DNA from: Xenophilus arseniciresistens
GTDB taxonomy: Bacteria > Pseudomonadota > Gammaproteobacteria > Burkholderiales > Burkholderiaceae_C
Reading direction: 5' to 3'
Length of the DNA stretch: 64,000 nt
Assembly (NCBI RefSeq): GCF_028023875.1
Contig: NZ_JAQIPB010000007.1
Span: 1-64,000 of the forward strand
Of the stretch, positions 8,904 through 17,268 are shown piece after piece. The stretch's first letter is position 1; every line of letters begins with the position of its first letter. A program made the translations under genes and the position numbers. Under the pieces are notes generated by a model. That model searched no databases, was not told the DNA's origin, and worked only from the letters and a program-made list of their open reading frames with translations.

Positions 8904-8926
8904 TTGACGCCGAGATGTCGGCTCAA
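8904..8926. promoter_or_regulatory. Candidate operator: imperfect inverted repeat between ligase operon and Crp/Fnr gene
   Basis: TTGA-C-GCCGA, four bases, then TCGGC-T-CAA: two arms that pair except for one extra base. It sits in the 106-base gap between the divergent ligase operon (start 8833) and the Crp/Fnr-type regulator. TTGA/TCAA ends recall Fnr-type half-sites, but the spacing is longer than the classical 14-bp site. Its role is inferred from position only. Confidence 0.35.
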
Positions 8927-8939
8927 CGACAATTTAAGG

Positions 8940-9707
8940 GTGACCCCTTCCCCGGACTTTCCCCAGGCTGCTCGCGCCGTGGCGGTGGCGGACTCGCTGC
9001 ACCAGCGCCGCCGCGCGCCCACCGCACGCGAGCTGGACGCCATTCCCTGGCTGGCCGCGCTCACGCCGGTCGAGCGCGAGCGCGTGCTGCCCGAGATCAC
9101 GGCCGTCAATGCGCAGCCCGGTGACCACGTGTGCCGCGTCGGCCGGCCCGTGACCTACTGGTTCGGCGTGATCGAAGGCCTGCTCAAAATGAGCTCCGAC
9201 ACCGCCCAGGGCCAGACCATGACCTTCGCCGGCCTGCCCGCGGGCGGCTGGTTCGGCGAAGGCACGGCCCTCAAGCGCGAGCCCTACCGCTACAACATCC
9301 AGGCGCTGCGCAAGAGCGTGGTGGCCGGCATCTCGGTGGACAGCTTCCACTGGCTGCTGGACCACTCCATCGGCTTCAACCGCTTCATCATGAGCCAGCT
9401 CAACGAGCGGCTGGGCCAGTTCATCGCCGCGCGCGAGATCGACCGCCTGAACAACCCCGACGCGCGCGTGGCACGCAGCCTGGCCGCGCTGGTCAACCCC
9501 GTGCTCTTCCCGGGCGTGGGCGAGGTGCTGCGCATCACCCAGCAGGAGCTGGCCTACCTGGTGGGCCTGTCGCGCCAGCGCGTGAACGAGGCCCTGCGCC
9601 ACCTGCAGGCCCAAGGTGTCATCCGCATCGAGTATGGTGGCCTGCGCGTGCTCGACCTCCCGGCGCTGCGCCAGGGCCAGTTCGGCGCCGTGCGCGGCGG
9701 CAGTTGA
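8940..9707 (+). CDS. Crp/Fnr family transcriptional regulator
   Basis: About 255 aa. An N-terminal cyclic-nucleotide-binding-like beta roll (PGDHVCRVGRPVTYWFGVIEG, then GGWFGEGTALK) is followed by a C-terminal winged helix (LRITQQELAYLVGLSRQRVNEALRHL). No N-terminal FeS cysteine cluster is visible, so oxygen sensing as in Fnr is unlikely. The start is uncertain: TTG at 8904 gives 267 aa, GTG at 8940 gives 255 aa, and a GTG at 8979 is also possible. I prefer 8940 because an inverted repeat overlaps 8904-8926. Divergent from the 583-8833 operon, it is the natural candidate for its regulator (inference). Confidence 0.85.
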   Translation: MTPSPDFPQAARAVAVADSLHQRRRAPTARELDAIPWLAALTPVERERVLPEITAVNAQPGDHVCRVGRPVTYWFGVIEGLLKMSSDTAQGQTMTFAGLPAGGWFGEGTALKREPYRYNIQALRKSVVAGISVDSFHWLLDHSIGFNRFIMSQLNERLGQFIAAREIDRLNNPDARVARSLAALVNPVLFPGVGEVLRITQQELAYLVGLSRQRVNEALRHLQAQGVIRIEYGGLRVLDLPALRQGQFGAVRGGS

Positions 9708-9742
9708 ATCCACTCACGGCTCCTCCTCCCTCGTCGTCCCGC

Positions 9743-10903
9743 ATGACCGCACCCGCAACGAAAAAGCTTCTGACCCTCAGCGTCAGCGCCGGCAACGGCC
9801 ACGTACGCGCCGCCCAGGCCCTGGTCGCCACCGCCGAGCAGGACTGGCCCGGCTGCAGCGCCGTCCACATCGACGCCATGGCCCATGTGGCGGCGGGCTT
9901 TCGCAAGGTCTACACCGACTGGTACCTGCACCTGGTCAACCGCGCGCCGGAGCTGTGGTCCTACCTGCATGCCAAGACCGACAGCACGCCGCACAGCGCC
10001 ACCGCGCAGCGGCTGCGGCGCGGCATCGAACGCCTGAGCGCCACGGCGCTGCTGCGCGAGCTGCGGCGCGAAAAGCCCGACGCCATCATCTGCACCCACT
10101 TCCTGCCGGCCGAGCTGCTGATGCGCGAGAAGAGCCGCGGCCGCATCGGCTGCCCCGTGTGGCTGCAGGTGACCGACTTCGACCTGCACAACATGTGGCT
10201 GGTGCCGGGCATGGACGGCTACTTCGCGGCCACCGAAGAAGTGGCCTTCCGGATGCGCGCGCGCGGCCTGCCCAGCGAGCGCATCCACGTCACAGGCATC
10301 CCCGTCATGCCGGCCTTCGCGCAGGGCAGTGCGCTGGTGCGCAACGAATGCGTGCAGGCCCTGGGGCTGGAGCCGGCGCGGCGCGTGCTGCTGCTGGCCT
10401 CGGGCGGCGCGGGCGTGGGCAACATGCCCGCGCTGGTGCGGCGCCTGCTGGCGCTGACCGAGCCCGACTTCCAGCTCATCGCCGTGGCCGGCCGCAACGC
10501 CCGGGCGCTGGTCGAGCTGGAGGCGCTGCAGCGCGAACACCCGCAGCGCCTGCGCGCCGTCGGCTTCACCCAGGAGATGCACAAGCTGATGGCCGCGGCC
10601 GACCTGGTGATGACCAAGCCCGGCGGCCTGACCATCTCCGAATGCCTGGCCGTCGGCCGGCCCATGCTGCTGAGCGACCCGATCCCGGGCCAGGAAGAGC
10701 ACAACGCCGGCTACCTGCTCGAGGAAGGTGCGGCCTGGCTGGCCTGGGACGCCATCGGCCTGGGCTACAAGGTGGCGCGCCTGATGGCCGATGCGCCGCA
10801 GCTTGCCGCCATGGCCGCGCGAAGCCAGGCACTGGGTCGGCCGCGCGCCGCGCATGCGGTGCTCGAACATGTGCTGGGCTCTCCAGATGCCCCTGGCGCC
10901 TGA
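9743..10903 (+). CDS. MGDG synthase-like glycosyltransferase (GT28 family)
   Basis: 386 aa, predicted GT-B fold. The N-terminal MGDG_synth-type domain starts LLTLSVSAGNGHVRAAQAL, the acceptor-lipid side. The C-terminal GT28 domain carries the nucleotide-sugar motif MTKPGGLTISECLAVGRP and DPIPGQEEHNAGYL. Relatives transfer a hexose from UDP-sugar to diacylglycerol, or GlcNAc in MurG. In proteobacteria such enzymes can make glycolipids that replace phospholipids under phosphate shortage; that role here is inference. The ATG at 9743 lies 35 bases after the regulator stop, and a small membrane protein gene follows 38 bases downstream, so the three may be co-transcribed. No signal peptide; probably a membrane-associated cytoplasmic enzyme. 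Confidence 0.8.
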   Translation: MTAPATKKLLTLSVSAGNGHVRAAQALVATAEQDWPGCSAVHIDAMAHVAAGFRKVYTDWYLHLVNRAPELWSYLHAKTDSTPHSATAQRLRRGIERLSATALLRELRREKPDAIICTHFLPAELLMREKSRGRIGCPVWLQVTDFDLHNMWLVPGMDGYFAATEEVAFRMRARGLPSERIHVTGIPVMPAFAQGSALVRNECVQALGLEPARRVLLLASGGAGVGNMPALVRRLLALTEPDFQLIAVAGRNARALVELEALQREHPQRLRAVGFTQEMHKLMAAADLVMTKPGGLTISECLAVGRPMLLSDPIPGQEEHNAGYLLEEGAAWLAWDAIGLGYKVARLMADAPQLAAMAARSQALGRPRAAHAVLEHVLGSPDAPGA

Positions 10904-10941
10904 CCCTCTCCTGTTTCCTGTTCTCTTCCCCTCTCAGTTCC

Positions 10942-11433
10942 ATGCACAACCCCTGGCGCCGCGTCGTCATCTTCTACGCCTGGGCCATGCTCATGGCCTT
11001 CTTCTTCGCCAATGCAGAGATCCAGATCGAGGGCGGCGCCGGCTGGGCCACCTCGCTGCCCACCTGGCGCATCGAGAAGCACTGGCTGCTCGACATCTTC
11101 TGGGGCGGCCGCGCCATGACCGGCTACCACGCCTGGGTCTTCACCTTCATGTTGCTGGTCTTCTTCATGCCGCTGGCCTTCAACGCACGCTTTCGCTGGA
11201 GCGACATGGTGCTGGCGGTGGCGGGCGTGGCCGTGTTCTGGGTGACGGAGGACTTCCTCTGGTTCGTCATCAACCCGGCCTTCGGCCTGGCGCGCTTCAC
11301 GCCCGAGATCGTGACCTGGCACCCGAACTGGCTGGGCGGCGTGCCGGTCGACTACTGGGGCGGCACGCTGGGCGCCCTGGCGCTGTCCTGGCTGCATGTG
11401 CGGCTGGCCCGGCGAGAGGCGCAGCCGGACTGA
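10942..11433 (+). CDS. Small four-helix membrane protein of unknown function
   Basis: 163 aa with four clear hydrophobic segments (about residues 5-24, 64-82, 90-112 and 137-155) and short polar loops rich in Trp. I do not recognise a family. The start (MHNPWRR) is the first Met after the glycosyltransferase stop and directly precedes the first helix. Position directly behind a lipid glycosyltransferase suggests a job in the same envelope pathway, such as a lipid carrier or anchoring partner, but nothing in the sequence proves this. Confidence 0.75.
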   Translation: MHNPWRRVVIFYAWAMLMAFFFANAEIQIEGGAGWATSLPTWRIEKHWLLDIFWGGRAMTGYHAWVFTFMLLVFFMPLAFNARFRWSDMVLAVAGVAVFWVTEDFLWFVINPAFGLARFTPEIVTWHPNWLGGVPVDYWGGTLGALALSWLHVRLARREAQPD

Positions 11434-11455
11434 ACACGCCGGGCGCGCCGCTGGC

Positions 11456-13108
11456 TCAGGCGCTTCCTGCCAACTCCGCCTGCAGGTCCTTCTTCGACAG
11501 CTTGCCCACCGCCGTCCTGGGCAGTTCCTCGCGCGCTTCCATGGCCTGCAGCATCTCGTGCTTGCCCAGGTAGTCGGCCAGGAAGGTCTTCAGCTCATCC
11601 AGCGTGGGCCGCGCCGCGCCCGGCTTGAACTTGATGAAGGCCTTGGGCGACTGGCCGCGGTAGGCGTCGGGGATGCCGATGACGATCACTTCCTCGACAG
11701 AGGGGTGCCTGTGGATCGCTTCCTCGATGTTGCGCGGGTAGACGTTGAAGCCGCCGCAGATCAGCATGTCCTTGGTGCGGTCGACGATGTAGACGAAGCC
11801 ATCGGGCGTCATGTAGCCCACGTCGCCGGTGCGCAGGTAGCCGTCGGCGGTCATGGACTCGGCCGTGGCCTCGGGCCGATTCCAGTAGCCGGCCATCACG
11901 TTGGGGCCGCGGATGCACAGCTCGCCATGCTCGCCTTCGGGCAGGTCGTGCTGGTCCTTCAGGTCGATCACCTTCACGTCCACGCCCGGCACCGGAATGC
12001 CGCAGGAGCCGGGCCGGTAGTGGCTGAAGCCCGGCGAGGCCGTGGCCATGGTGCAGGTCTCGGTCATGCCCCAACCTTCCTGCAGCCGGCATTGCGCCAT
12101 GCGCACGAAGGCCTGGTAGACCTCGGCCGCGATGGGCGCGCCGCCCGAGTTGCAGAACTTGAGCGAGGACAGGTCCAGCTTCCCGATGTCCGGATGTCCC
12201 GTGAAGGCCACGTACATGGTCGGCACGCCCAGGAAGACGGTGGTCTTGCGCTGCACGAACTCGCGCAGCGTCGCCTCCAGGTCGAAGCGCTGGTGCAGCG
12301 ACAGCTCGGCGCCGATGGACAGGCCGAACAGCATGTTCACCACCAGCGCATAGATGTGGAACAGCGGCAGCACGGCCAGGAAGCGCTCTTCGCCTTCTTC
12401 CAGCGTGCCCGAGGCCACCAGCGTGTGCCAGACCTGCGAGACCGCCGCGCTCAGATTTGCATGGCTCAGCATCGCGCCCTTGGGCTGGCCCGTGGTGCCG
12501 CCGGTGTACTGCAGCACGGCGATGGCCGTCTGAATGTCGGACGGCACATGCGGCTGTGCCAGCGGCGCCGCGGCCAGCAGGGTGGAAAAGGGCACGCGCG
12601 CAGCGGCCTGCACGGGCGCGACCGAGGGCACGTCGGCGCTGAAATCATCGGCACGCGCCACCACCAGGGTCTGCAGCGTGCCCTCGCCCGCGATGGCTTC
12701 CATCTTGCTCAGCAGCTCGGGCGCGTCGAAGGTGATCATCAGCCGCGTCTGGCTGTCTTCGACCTTGTGGCGCAGGGTCTGGCCGGCGTCGAGCGGCGAG
12801 TAGTTCACCACCGTGCCGCCGGCCTGCAGCACGGCGAAGAAGGCCACGATGTACTGCGGCACGTTGGGCAGGTACAGGCCCACGTGCACGCCGGGCTGCA
12901 CGCCCAGTTCGCGCAGGCCGCCGGCCACGCGGCGCACGTGCTGCGCCAGCTCGGCGTAGCTGAGCACCAGGGCATCCTGGCGCAGGGCGGTGCGCTGCGG
13001 CCATTGCCGCACGGCGTCGGCCAGCAGGGCGGTGAGCGCCGTCAGTTTCAGCGGTGCGTTCCAGCTCATGCCTTCGGGGTAGCTTTTCAGCCAAGGGCGG
13101 GAGGTCAT
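11456..13108 (-). CDS. AMP-dependent medium/long-chain acyl-CoA ligase (FadD-like)
   Basis: 550 aa, the length of FadD-type enzymes. Motifs: YTGGTTGQPKGAMLSH (phosphate loop), GWGMTETC (A5), YLRTGDVGYM (A7), DRTKDMLICGGFNVYP (A8, linker motif), and PRTAVGKLSKK with the catalytic lysine near the C-terminus. It forms acyl-CoA from a fatty or related acid with ATP. The gene begins 4 bases after the binding protein gene at 13113, so both are read from one transcript: a minimal receptor-plus-ligase unit without its own permeases. Confidence 0.92.
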   Translation of the reverse strand: MTSRPWLKSYPEGMSWNAPLKLTALTALLADAVRQWPQRTALRQDALVLSYAELAQHVRRVAGGLRELGVQPGVHVGLYLPNVPQYIVAFFAVLQAGGTVVNYSPLDAGQTLRHKVEDSQTRLMITFDAPELLSKMEAIAGEGTLQTLVVARADDFSADVPSVAPVQAAARVPFSTLLAAAPLAQPHVPSDIQTAIAVLQYTGGTTGQPKGAMLSHANLSAAVSQVWHTLVASGTLEEGEERFLAVLPLFHIYALVVNMLFGLSIGAELSLHQRFDLEATLREFVQRKTTVFLGVPTMYVAFTGHPDIGKLDLSSLKFCNSGGAPIAAEVYQAFVRMAQCRLQEGWGMTETCTMATASPGFSHYRPGSCGIPVPGVDVKVIDLKDQHDLPEGEHGELCIRGPNVMAGYWNRPEATAESMTADGYLRTGDVGYMTPDGFVYIVDRTKDMLICGGFNVYPRNIEEAIHRHPSVEEVIVIGIPDAYRGQSPKAFIKFKPGAARPTLDELKTFLADYLGKHEMLQAMEAREELPRTAVGKLSKKDLQAELAGSA

Positions 13109-13112
13109 GGCT

Positions 13113-14366
13113 TCAGACTCCCGCGGGGCGCTTCATCTCGCACTGGTTGGGCACGGCCAGGGCCGACACCGGGGCCAGCGATTCGGCCACGAAGCCCTGG
13201 TTGGTGCCGTCGAAGCCCTTCTTCACCGTCTTGCCGTCCACCTTGTGGTTGGTGTAGACGTACTGCGGCGCCATGAACTGGTGGTCTTCCTTGCGCACCG
13301 TCACATCGCCCAGGATGGACTTGTACGAGATGCCTTCGAGCGCCGAGGCAATCTGCTTCGGATCGGTGGACCTGGCCTTGCGCACGCCCTGGGCCAGCAG
13401 CTCGGTGGCGGTGGACAGGCGCACCAGGTAGAAGGCTTCCTTGTACTTGGACTCGAAGGCGCTTTCGAGCTTGGCGGCCGTCGGGTTGTCGGCACCGGGG
13501 AACCATTCGCCGATCATGTTCAGCTTGACCGTGGGCGCGGCGTCCAGCGCGATCATGGTCGACTTGTTGGCACTGCTGTGCGTGAGGATGCGCAGCTTGT
13601 AGCCCGATTCGCCGGCGGCCTTGATCATCAGCGCCATGTCGTTGCCCCAGTTGCCCGAGACCACGGTGTCGGCGCCCGCGGCGCGCATCTTGGCGATGTA
13701 GGGCGCGAAGTCCTTCACCGTGCCGGTGGGGAAGAAGTCCTCGCCCACGAACTGGATGTCCGAGCGCGCCTGGCCCAGCAGGTTCTTGCCGAAGGCCGTC
13801 CACTGGCGGCCGAAGCTGTAGTCGGGGTTGAGGAAGTAGACTTTCTTGATGTCGGGCGTCTTCTTCACGAAGTCGGCATAGGCCTTCATGCGCATGGTCA
13901 CCTGCGCGTCGGTCATGAAGTGCCAGAAGGAGCAGCTCTTGCCGACCAGGTCGGGGTCGATGCCGCCGAAGTTGAAGACCAGCACCGACTTGTCGGGGTT
14001 GCGCTCGTTGTTGCGGTTGGCGGCCGTGATCACCGCCGTGGCGGTGGCCGAACCGCCGCCCACGAACACCGCCTTCACGCCCGCGCCCACGGCCGCCTGC
14101 AGCGCGGCCTGGCTTTCCTGCGTCGAGAGCTTGTTGTCGAAGGCCAGCACTTCGAGCTTGATGCCGTCGATGCCGCCGGCCGCGTTGATGTTGTCGGCCG
14201 CGAAGCGCAGGTGGTTCTCGAAGATCTTGCCCACGTCGGCCATCGGCCCGCTCAGCGGATCGATCAGCGCGATCTTCAGGGTCTGTTGTTGTTGCTGTTG
14301 CGCGTGCGCGCCGAAGGCGCAGGCCATCGAGGCAAGGGAAAGGGCCACCAGCGTGGGCTTGAACAT
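13113..14366 (-). CDS. Liv-type ABC transporter substrate-binding protein (orphan, ligase-linked)
   Basis: 417 aa. A signal peptide (MFKPTLVALSLASMACAFG, cleavage near AHA) is followed directly by a run of six Gln at the mature N-terminus, encoded by mixed CAA/CAG codons. The type I binding fold begins TLKIALIDPLSGPMADVG, a typical LivK/AmiC-class start. No permease or ATPase genes adjoin; the next gene in the transcript is an acyl-CoA ligase. It must borrow the membrane parts of another importer, perhaps one of the two in this window, or act as a sensor (inference). Confidence 0.9.
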   Translation of the reverse strand: MFKPTLVALSLASMACAFGAHAQQQQQQTLKIALIDPLSGPMADVGKIFENHLRFAADNINAAGGIDGIKLEVLAFDNKLSTQESQAALQAAVGAGVKAVFVGGGSATATAVITAANRNNERNPDKSVLVFNFGGIDPDLVGKSCSFWHFMTDAQVTMRMKAYADFVKKTPDIKKVYFLNPDYSFGRQWTAFGKNLLGQARSDIQFVGEDFFPTGTVKDFAPYIAKMRAAGADTVVSGNWGNDMALMIKAAGESGYKLRILTHSSANKSTMIALDAAPTVKLNMIGEWFPGADNPTAAKLESAFESKYKEAFYLVRLSTATELLAQGVRKARSTDPKQIASALEGISYKSILGDVTVRKEDHQFMAPQYVYTNHKVDGKTVKKGFDGTNQGFVAESLAPVSALAVPNQCEMKRPAGV

Positions 14367-14437
14367 GAACGGGTCTCCTTGGGATGCTGTCCACCTCGAG
14401 CGGACCCGTGCAGTGTCGGAACAGGCCGCGCTGCGCT

Positions 14438-14457
14438 GCAGTCAGTTGGGTGACTGC
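14438..14457. promoter_or_regulatory. Candidate operator: palindrome GCAGTCA-N6-TGACTGC
   Basis: A perfect 7-bp inverted repeat with a 6-base spacer, 72 bases upstream of the binding protein start. A further TGACTGA half-site lies near 14483. Size and spacing fit a dimeric regulator site; which regulator is unknown. Confidence 0.4.
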
Positions 14458-14491
14458 GCAGGCGCGGCCTGGGTCGCTTGCGTGACTGACA

Positions 14492-14514
14492 GCGCGCACG
14501 GGGGGCGTGCGCGC
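14492..14514. terminator. GC-rich perfect hairpin downstream of nadV
   Basis: A 9-bp perfect stem (GCGCGCACG / CGTGCGCGC) with a five-G loop, 12 bases past the nadV stop in the direction of nadV transcription. No T tract follows, so it is not a classical intrinsic terminator; it may slow or protect transcript ends between nadV and the next leftward gene. Confidence 0.35.
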
Positions 14515-14526
14515 AGGCTCAGCGCG

Positions 14527-15969
14527 TCAAAGCGCGTGCGTGTCGGCCAGGCGCATCACGCCCGCTGCAGCCAGGCCGCGCACCTCGTCGAAGCTCTGCG
14601 TGCGCAGCAGCTCGCCGTTCTCATACACGGTCTGCAATGCATCGTCGGCCGGCGCGCCTTCGGGGCCATCCAGGCGCGCGGTGCGCCAGCCGGCTTCGGC
14701 GCTGCCTGCCAGCGTGAGCCGGCCTCTCTTGGAGCGCTTGCGCGTGTCGCCCACCGGGTCCTTGAAGACCTCGCGCCATTCGTCGCCCACCTGCACGGCC
14801 GAGCACTTCATCGCCCATTGCATGGTGTCGCGGTTGCAGCGCTGCAGCAGGCCGCCGCCCATGCCGAAGGCGATGTTCTCGGCGGCAAAGCCTTCGGCGT
14901 GAAGCGTGGCCAGCACGGTGCGCAGGCTGTCCAGGTCAATGCCGTCGCCCTGGATGATGCGCACGGTGTTCAGCACCTTGAAGCCCCTGGCATTGGTCCG
15001 GGTGCCGAAGCGCTCGGCCAGGATCTGCGCCACCTTCAGCACCGTGGGCGCGGGCTCGCCCGAGTCGGGCCGCACCACCAGCGTGGCGCCGCTGCGCTGC
15101 ACCTCGGCCTTGAGCTCGCGGCCCCACAGTTCGTCGCAGGCGCGGAAGATGTCGTAGCTGTCGCTGACCACGGCAAAGGTGGCACCGGGCCTGGCGAACT
15201 GCGCGAGCATGTTGCGGTACGCATCGGCTTCATGCGCGCGGCCCCAACTCGTGATGGTGCTGTGCTCCGCCGCCGGAATGGAGAAGCCCGCGATCTCGCA
15301 GTCGTACCAGCGGCGCGCGGCCATCAGCGCCATCAGCGTGTCGGTGCCCTGGAAGTTCACCAGGTGGGCCAGGCCGCCCAGCGCGGCCGATTCATTGCTC
15401 GACACGCCGCGTGCGCCGAAGTCGTGCAGCTTGAAGCCGATCTGGCCCTCGGGGTCGTCGCTGTTGGCCCGCAGGTAGCGCAGCAGCGTGGCCTTGGCCG
15501 CGGCCGAAACAGTGGCGACCGTGCTCGGATACCAGATGGCGCGCAGCAGTTCGGTTTCGATGTAGCTGGTGAGCCAGAAGAAGTCGGGGTCGGTGTTCTC
15601 CACCGTGGCCAGCACGTTGCGCACCGGCAGCACGCTGCCTTCGGGCACCGCGCGGATGCGCAGCGGCAGCCGGCCGCCATGGCGGTCGATCAGCAACTGC
15701 CAGCCCGCGCGGTTGAAGGGCAGGCCGTGCAGCGCCATCAGCGCCTGGGCTTCATCCACATCGGCCTGCGTCACGGGCCGGCTCAGGTATTCGCGCAGCC
15801 AGGCCTGCAGGCCGAAGAACACGCCGTGCCCGAAGGCACCGCCGCGCGACTCCACATAGCTGAAGACCGTGCGCGTGCCGGGCGGGTACTGCACCCAGTG
15901 CGAGACCTTGTAGGAGTCGCTGCGCAGAAGAAGATTGCGCCCCAGGGCGCCGTCGAGGTTCGAAGTCAT
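14527..15969 (-). CDS. nadV: Nicotinamide phosphoribosyltransferase (NAMPT)
   Basis: 480 aa, matching bacterial and eukaryotic NAMPT length. Seen: the N-terminal LLRSDSYKVSHW, the core HDFGARGVSSNESAALGG, AEHSTITSWGR with the catalytic His region, VSDSYDIF and VRPDSGEP (phosphoribosyl binding), and GGGLLQRCNRDTMQWAMK. It makes NMN from nicotinamide and PRPP, bypassing deamidation. The gene lies 65 bases downstream of a NadM-Nudix fusion gene, which would turn NMN into NAD, so the pair forms a complete two-step salvage route. NadV is patchily distributed in bacteria and also found in phages, so horizontal spread is plausible; no mobile element is seen here. Confidence 0.95.
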   Translation of the reverse strand: MTSNLDGALGRNLLLRSDSYKVSHWVQYPPGTRTVFSYVESRGGAFGHGVFFGLQAWLREYLSRPVTQADVDEAQALMALHGLPFNRAGWQLLIDRHGGRLPLRIRAVPEGSVLPVRNVLATVENTDPDFFWLTSYIETELLRAIWYPSTVATVSAAAKATLLRYLRANSDDPEGQIGFKLHDFGARGVSSNESAALGGLAHLVNFQGTDTLMALMAARRWYDCEIAGFSIPAAEHSTITSWGRAHEADAYRNMLAQFARPGATFAVVSDSYDIFRACDELWGRELKAEVQRSGATLVVRPDSGEPAPTVLKVAQILAERFGTRTNARGFKVLNTVRIIQGDGIDLDSLRTVLATLHAEGFAAENIAFGMGGGLLQRCNRDTMQWAMKCSAVQVGDEWREVFKDPVGDTRKRSKRGRLTLAGSAEAGWRTARLDGPEGAPADDALQTVYENGELLRTQSFDEVRGLAAAGVMRLADTHAL

Positions 15970-16034
15970 GTGAAAGCTCCTTTCACGGTGGCGCCGTCAT
16001 CCGGCGCCGTTGCAATGTGGACCAGGGTCGCGTG

Positions 16035-17162
16035 TCAGTTCTTCCCCAGTCCTCCCAAAAAGTGGTTGGCGATGAAATAGTGGTCTTCGTACACGCGCTC
16101 GCGCATGTCCAGGAACTCGGCCAGCGGCACCCAGCGCGTGGCGGCCGCGTCGTCATTCGCGCGCACGGGCGTCAGGCCGGTCCACTGGTTGTGGGCCAGC
16201 TCGAAGAAGAAGGCGTATGTGATGGTGCGCCCGCGCTGCGAGCGGTCGGGCGCGTCGAAGACCTGCTGGCCCTTCAGGCTGCCCTGCAGCACGGGCACGG
16301 GCACCTTCAACCGCGTTTCTTCCTTCAGCTCGCGGATCGCCGCATCGAGCAGCCGCTCCTGCTGCCCCACGAAGCCGCCCGGCAGCGCCCAGGTGCCCTT
16401 GCCGGGATGGAACTTGCGCTGCACCAGCAGGATGTGGCCGGCCTCGACCACCACCGCATCGACGGTGGTGAAGATGGGCGGGAACTCGCTGCCCGCATAG
16501 CGGTACCTGTCGCGGTAGTCGGCCAGGAAGGCGCGCTCCTCGACCAGCGCCGCGTAGTCGGCGGTCTGCGTGAACTGCGCGAGAAAGCCGGCCGTGCCCG
16601 CGGGCAGTGCGTCGGCCGGCAACTGGCCGCGCATCTCGGGGTGGAAGTAGAGCTGGCGCACGTCGGTGGCGTGAATGCTCTGCACGTTCTCGTGCGGCAC
16701 AAACTCCCAGCGCGGGAACAGGCGCAGGTAGTAGCTGCTGGCGTCCTTCAGGTGGCCCACCAGCGCCACGCGCGCCTGCTCGGGCGCCACGCCGTCCTGC
16801 GCCACCAGCCGGTCCACGGCCGACTGGATGCCGGCGATCCACAACTGGTCGTTGTAGGGCGCGTCGCCCACGCCCACCACGCTCACGCGCATCTGCGCGT
16901 CGGCGTTCAGGCTGGCGCGCACCATGCGCTCGCGCTCATCGAAGGTGAAGGGGTTCTTGACGCTGCGCGGCTGGCCGTGCGAGCCCACCACCACGATCAC
17001 GCGCTGCGCGGTGCGCAGGGCCTGCTCGATCAGCCGCTGGTGGCCGAAGTGCACAGGCTGGAAGCGGCCGATGACAACGGCGTGCGTGTGGGTGAACGAT
17101 GAAGAAGAAGGCGAAGGCGAAGAAACGCGTGCCGCTGCGGCACGGTTGGCTGTGGCGTTCAT
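16035..17162 (-). CDS. Bifunctional NMN adenylyltransferase / Nudix hydrolase
   Basis: 375 aa. Domain 1 (about 25-200) is a NadM-type nucleotidyltransferase: GRFQPVHFGHQ with the HxGH motif at 38-41, and NPFTFDERERM. Domain 2 (about 225-365) is a Nudix domain with box GFVGQQE...RELKEETRL at 263-285. The box matches GX5EX7REUXEEXGU except that the last Gly is Arg284; all acidic metal ligands remain. Relatives join NAD synthesis to ADP-ribose or oxidised-nucleotide hydrolysis. A low-complexity Ser/Pro/Thr leader (14-25) precedes domain 1. First gene of the operon with nadV. Salvage of nicotinamide to NAD is the clear job; the Nudix substrate is inferred from relatives. Confidence 0.93.
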   Translation of the reverse strand: MNATANRAAAARVSSPSPSSSSFTHTHAVVIGRFQPVHFGHQRLIEQALRTAQRVIVVVGSHGQPRSVKNPFTFDERERMVRASLNADAQMRVSVVGVGDAPYNDQLWIAGIQSAVDRLVAQDGVAPEQARVALVGHLKDASSYYLRLFPRWEFVPHENVQSIHATDVRQLYFHPEMRGQLPADALPAGTAGFLAQFTQTADYAALVEERAFLADYRDRYRYAGSEFPPIFTTVDAVVVEAGHILLVQRKFHPGKGTWALPGGFVGQQERLLDAAIRELKEETRLKVPVPVLQGSLKGQQVFDAPDRSQRGRTITYAFFFELAHNQWTGLTPVRANDDAAATRWVPLAEFLDMRERVYEDHYFIANHFLGGLGKN

Positions 17163-17268
17163 TTCCGGGAATCCCCCAAGAAAAGCATCCTCCGTGGATG
17201 CCGTGCCGCCACCTTAGCAGCAAACGCGCGAGGCGTCCATGCCGCCGCGCGCCGGGCTCAAGGAACGG

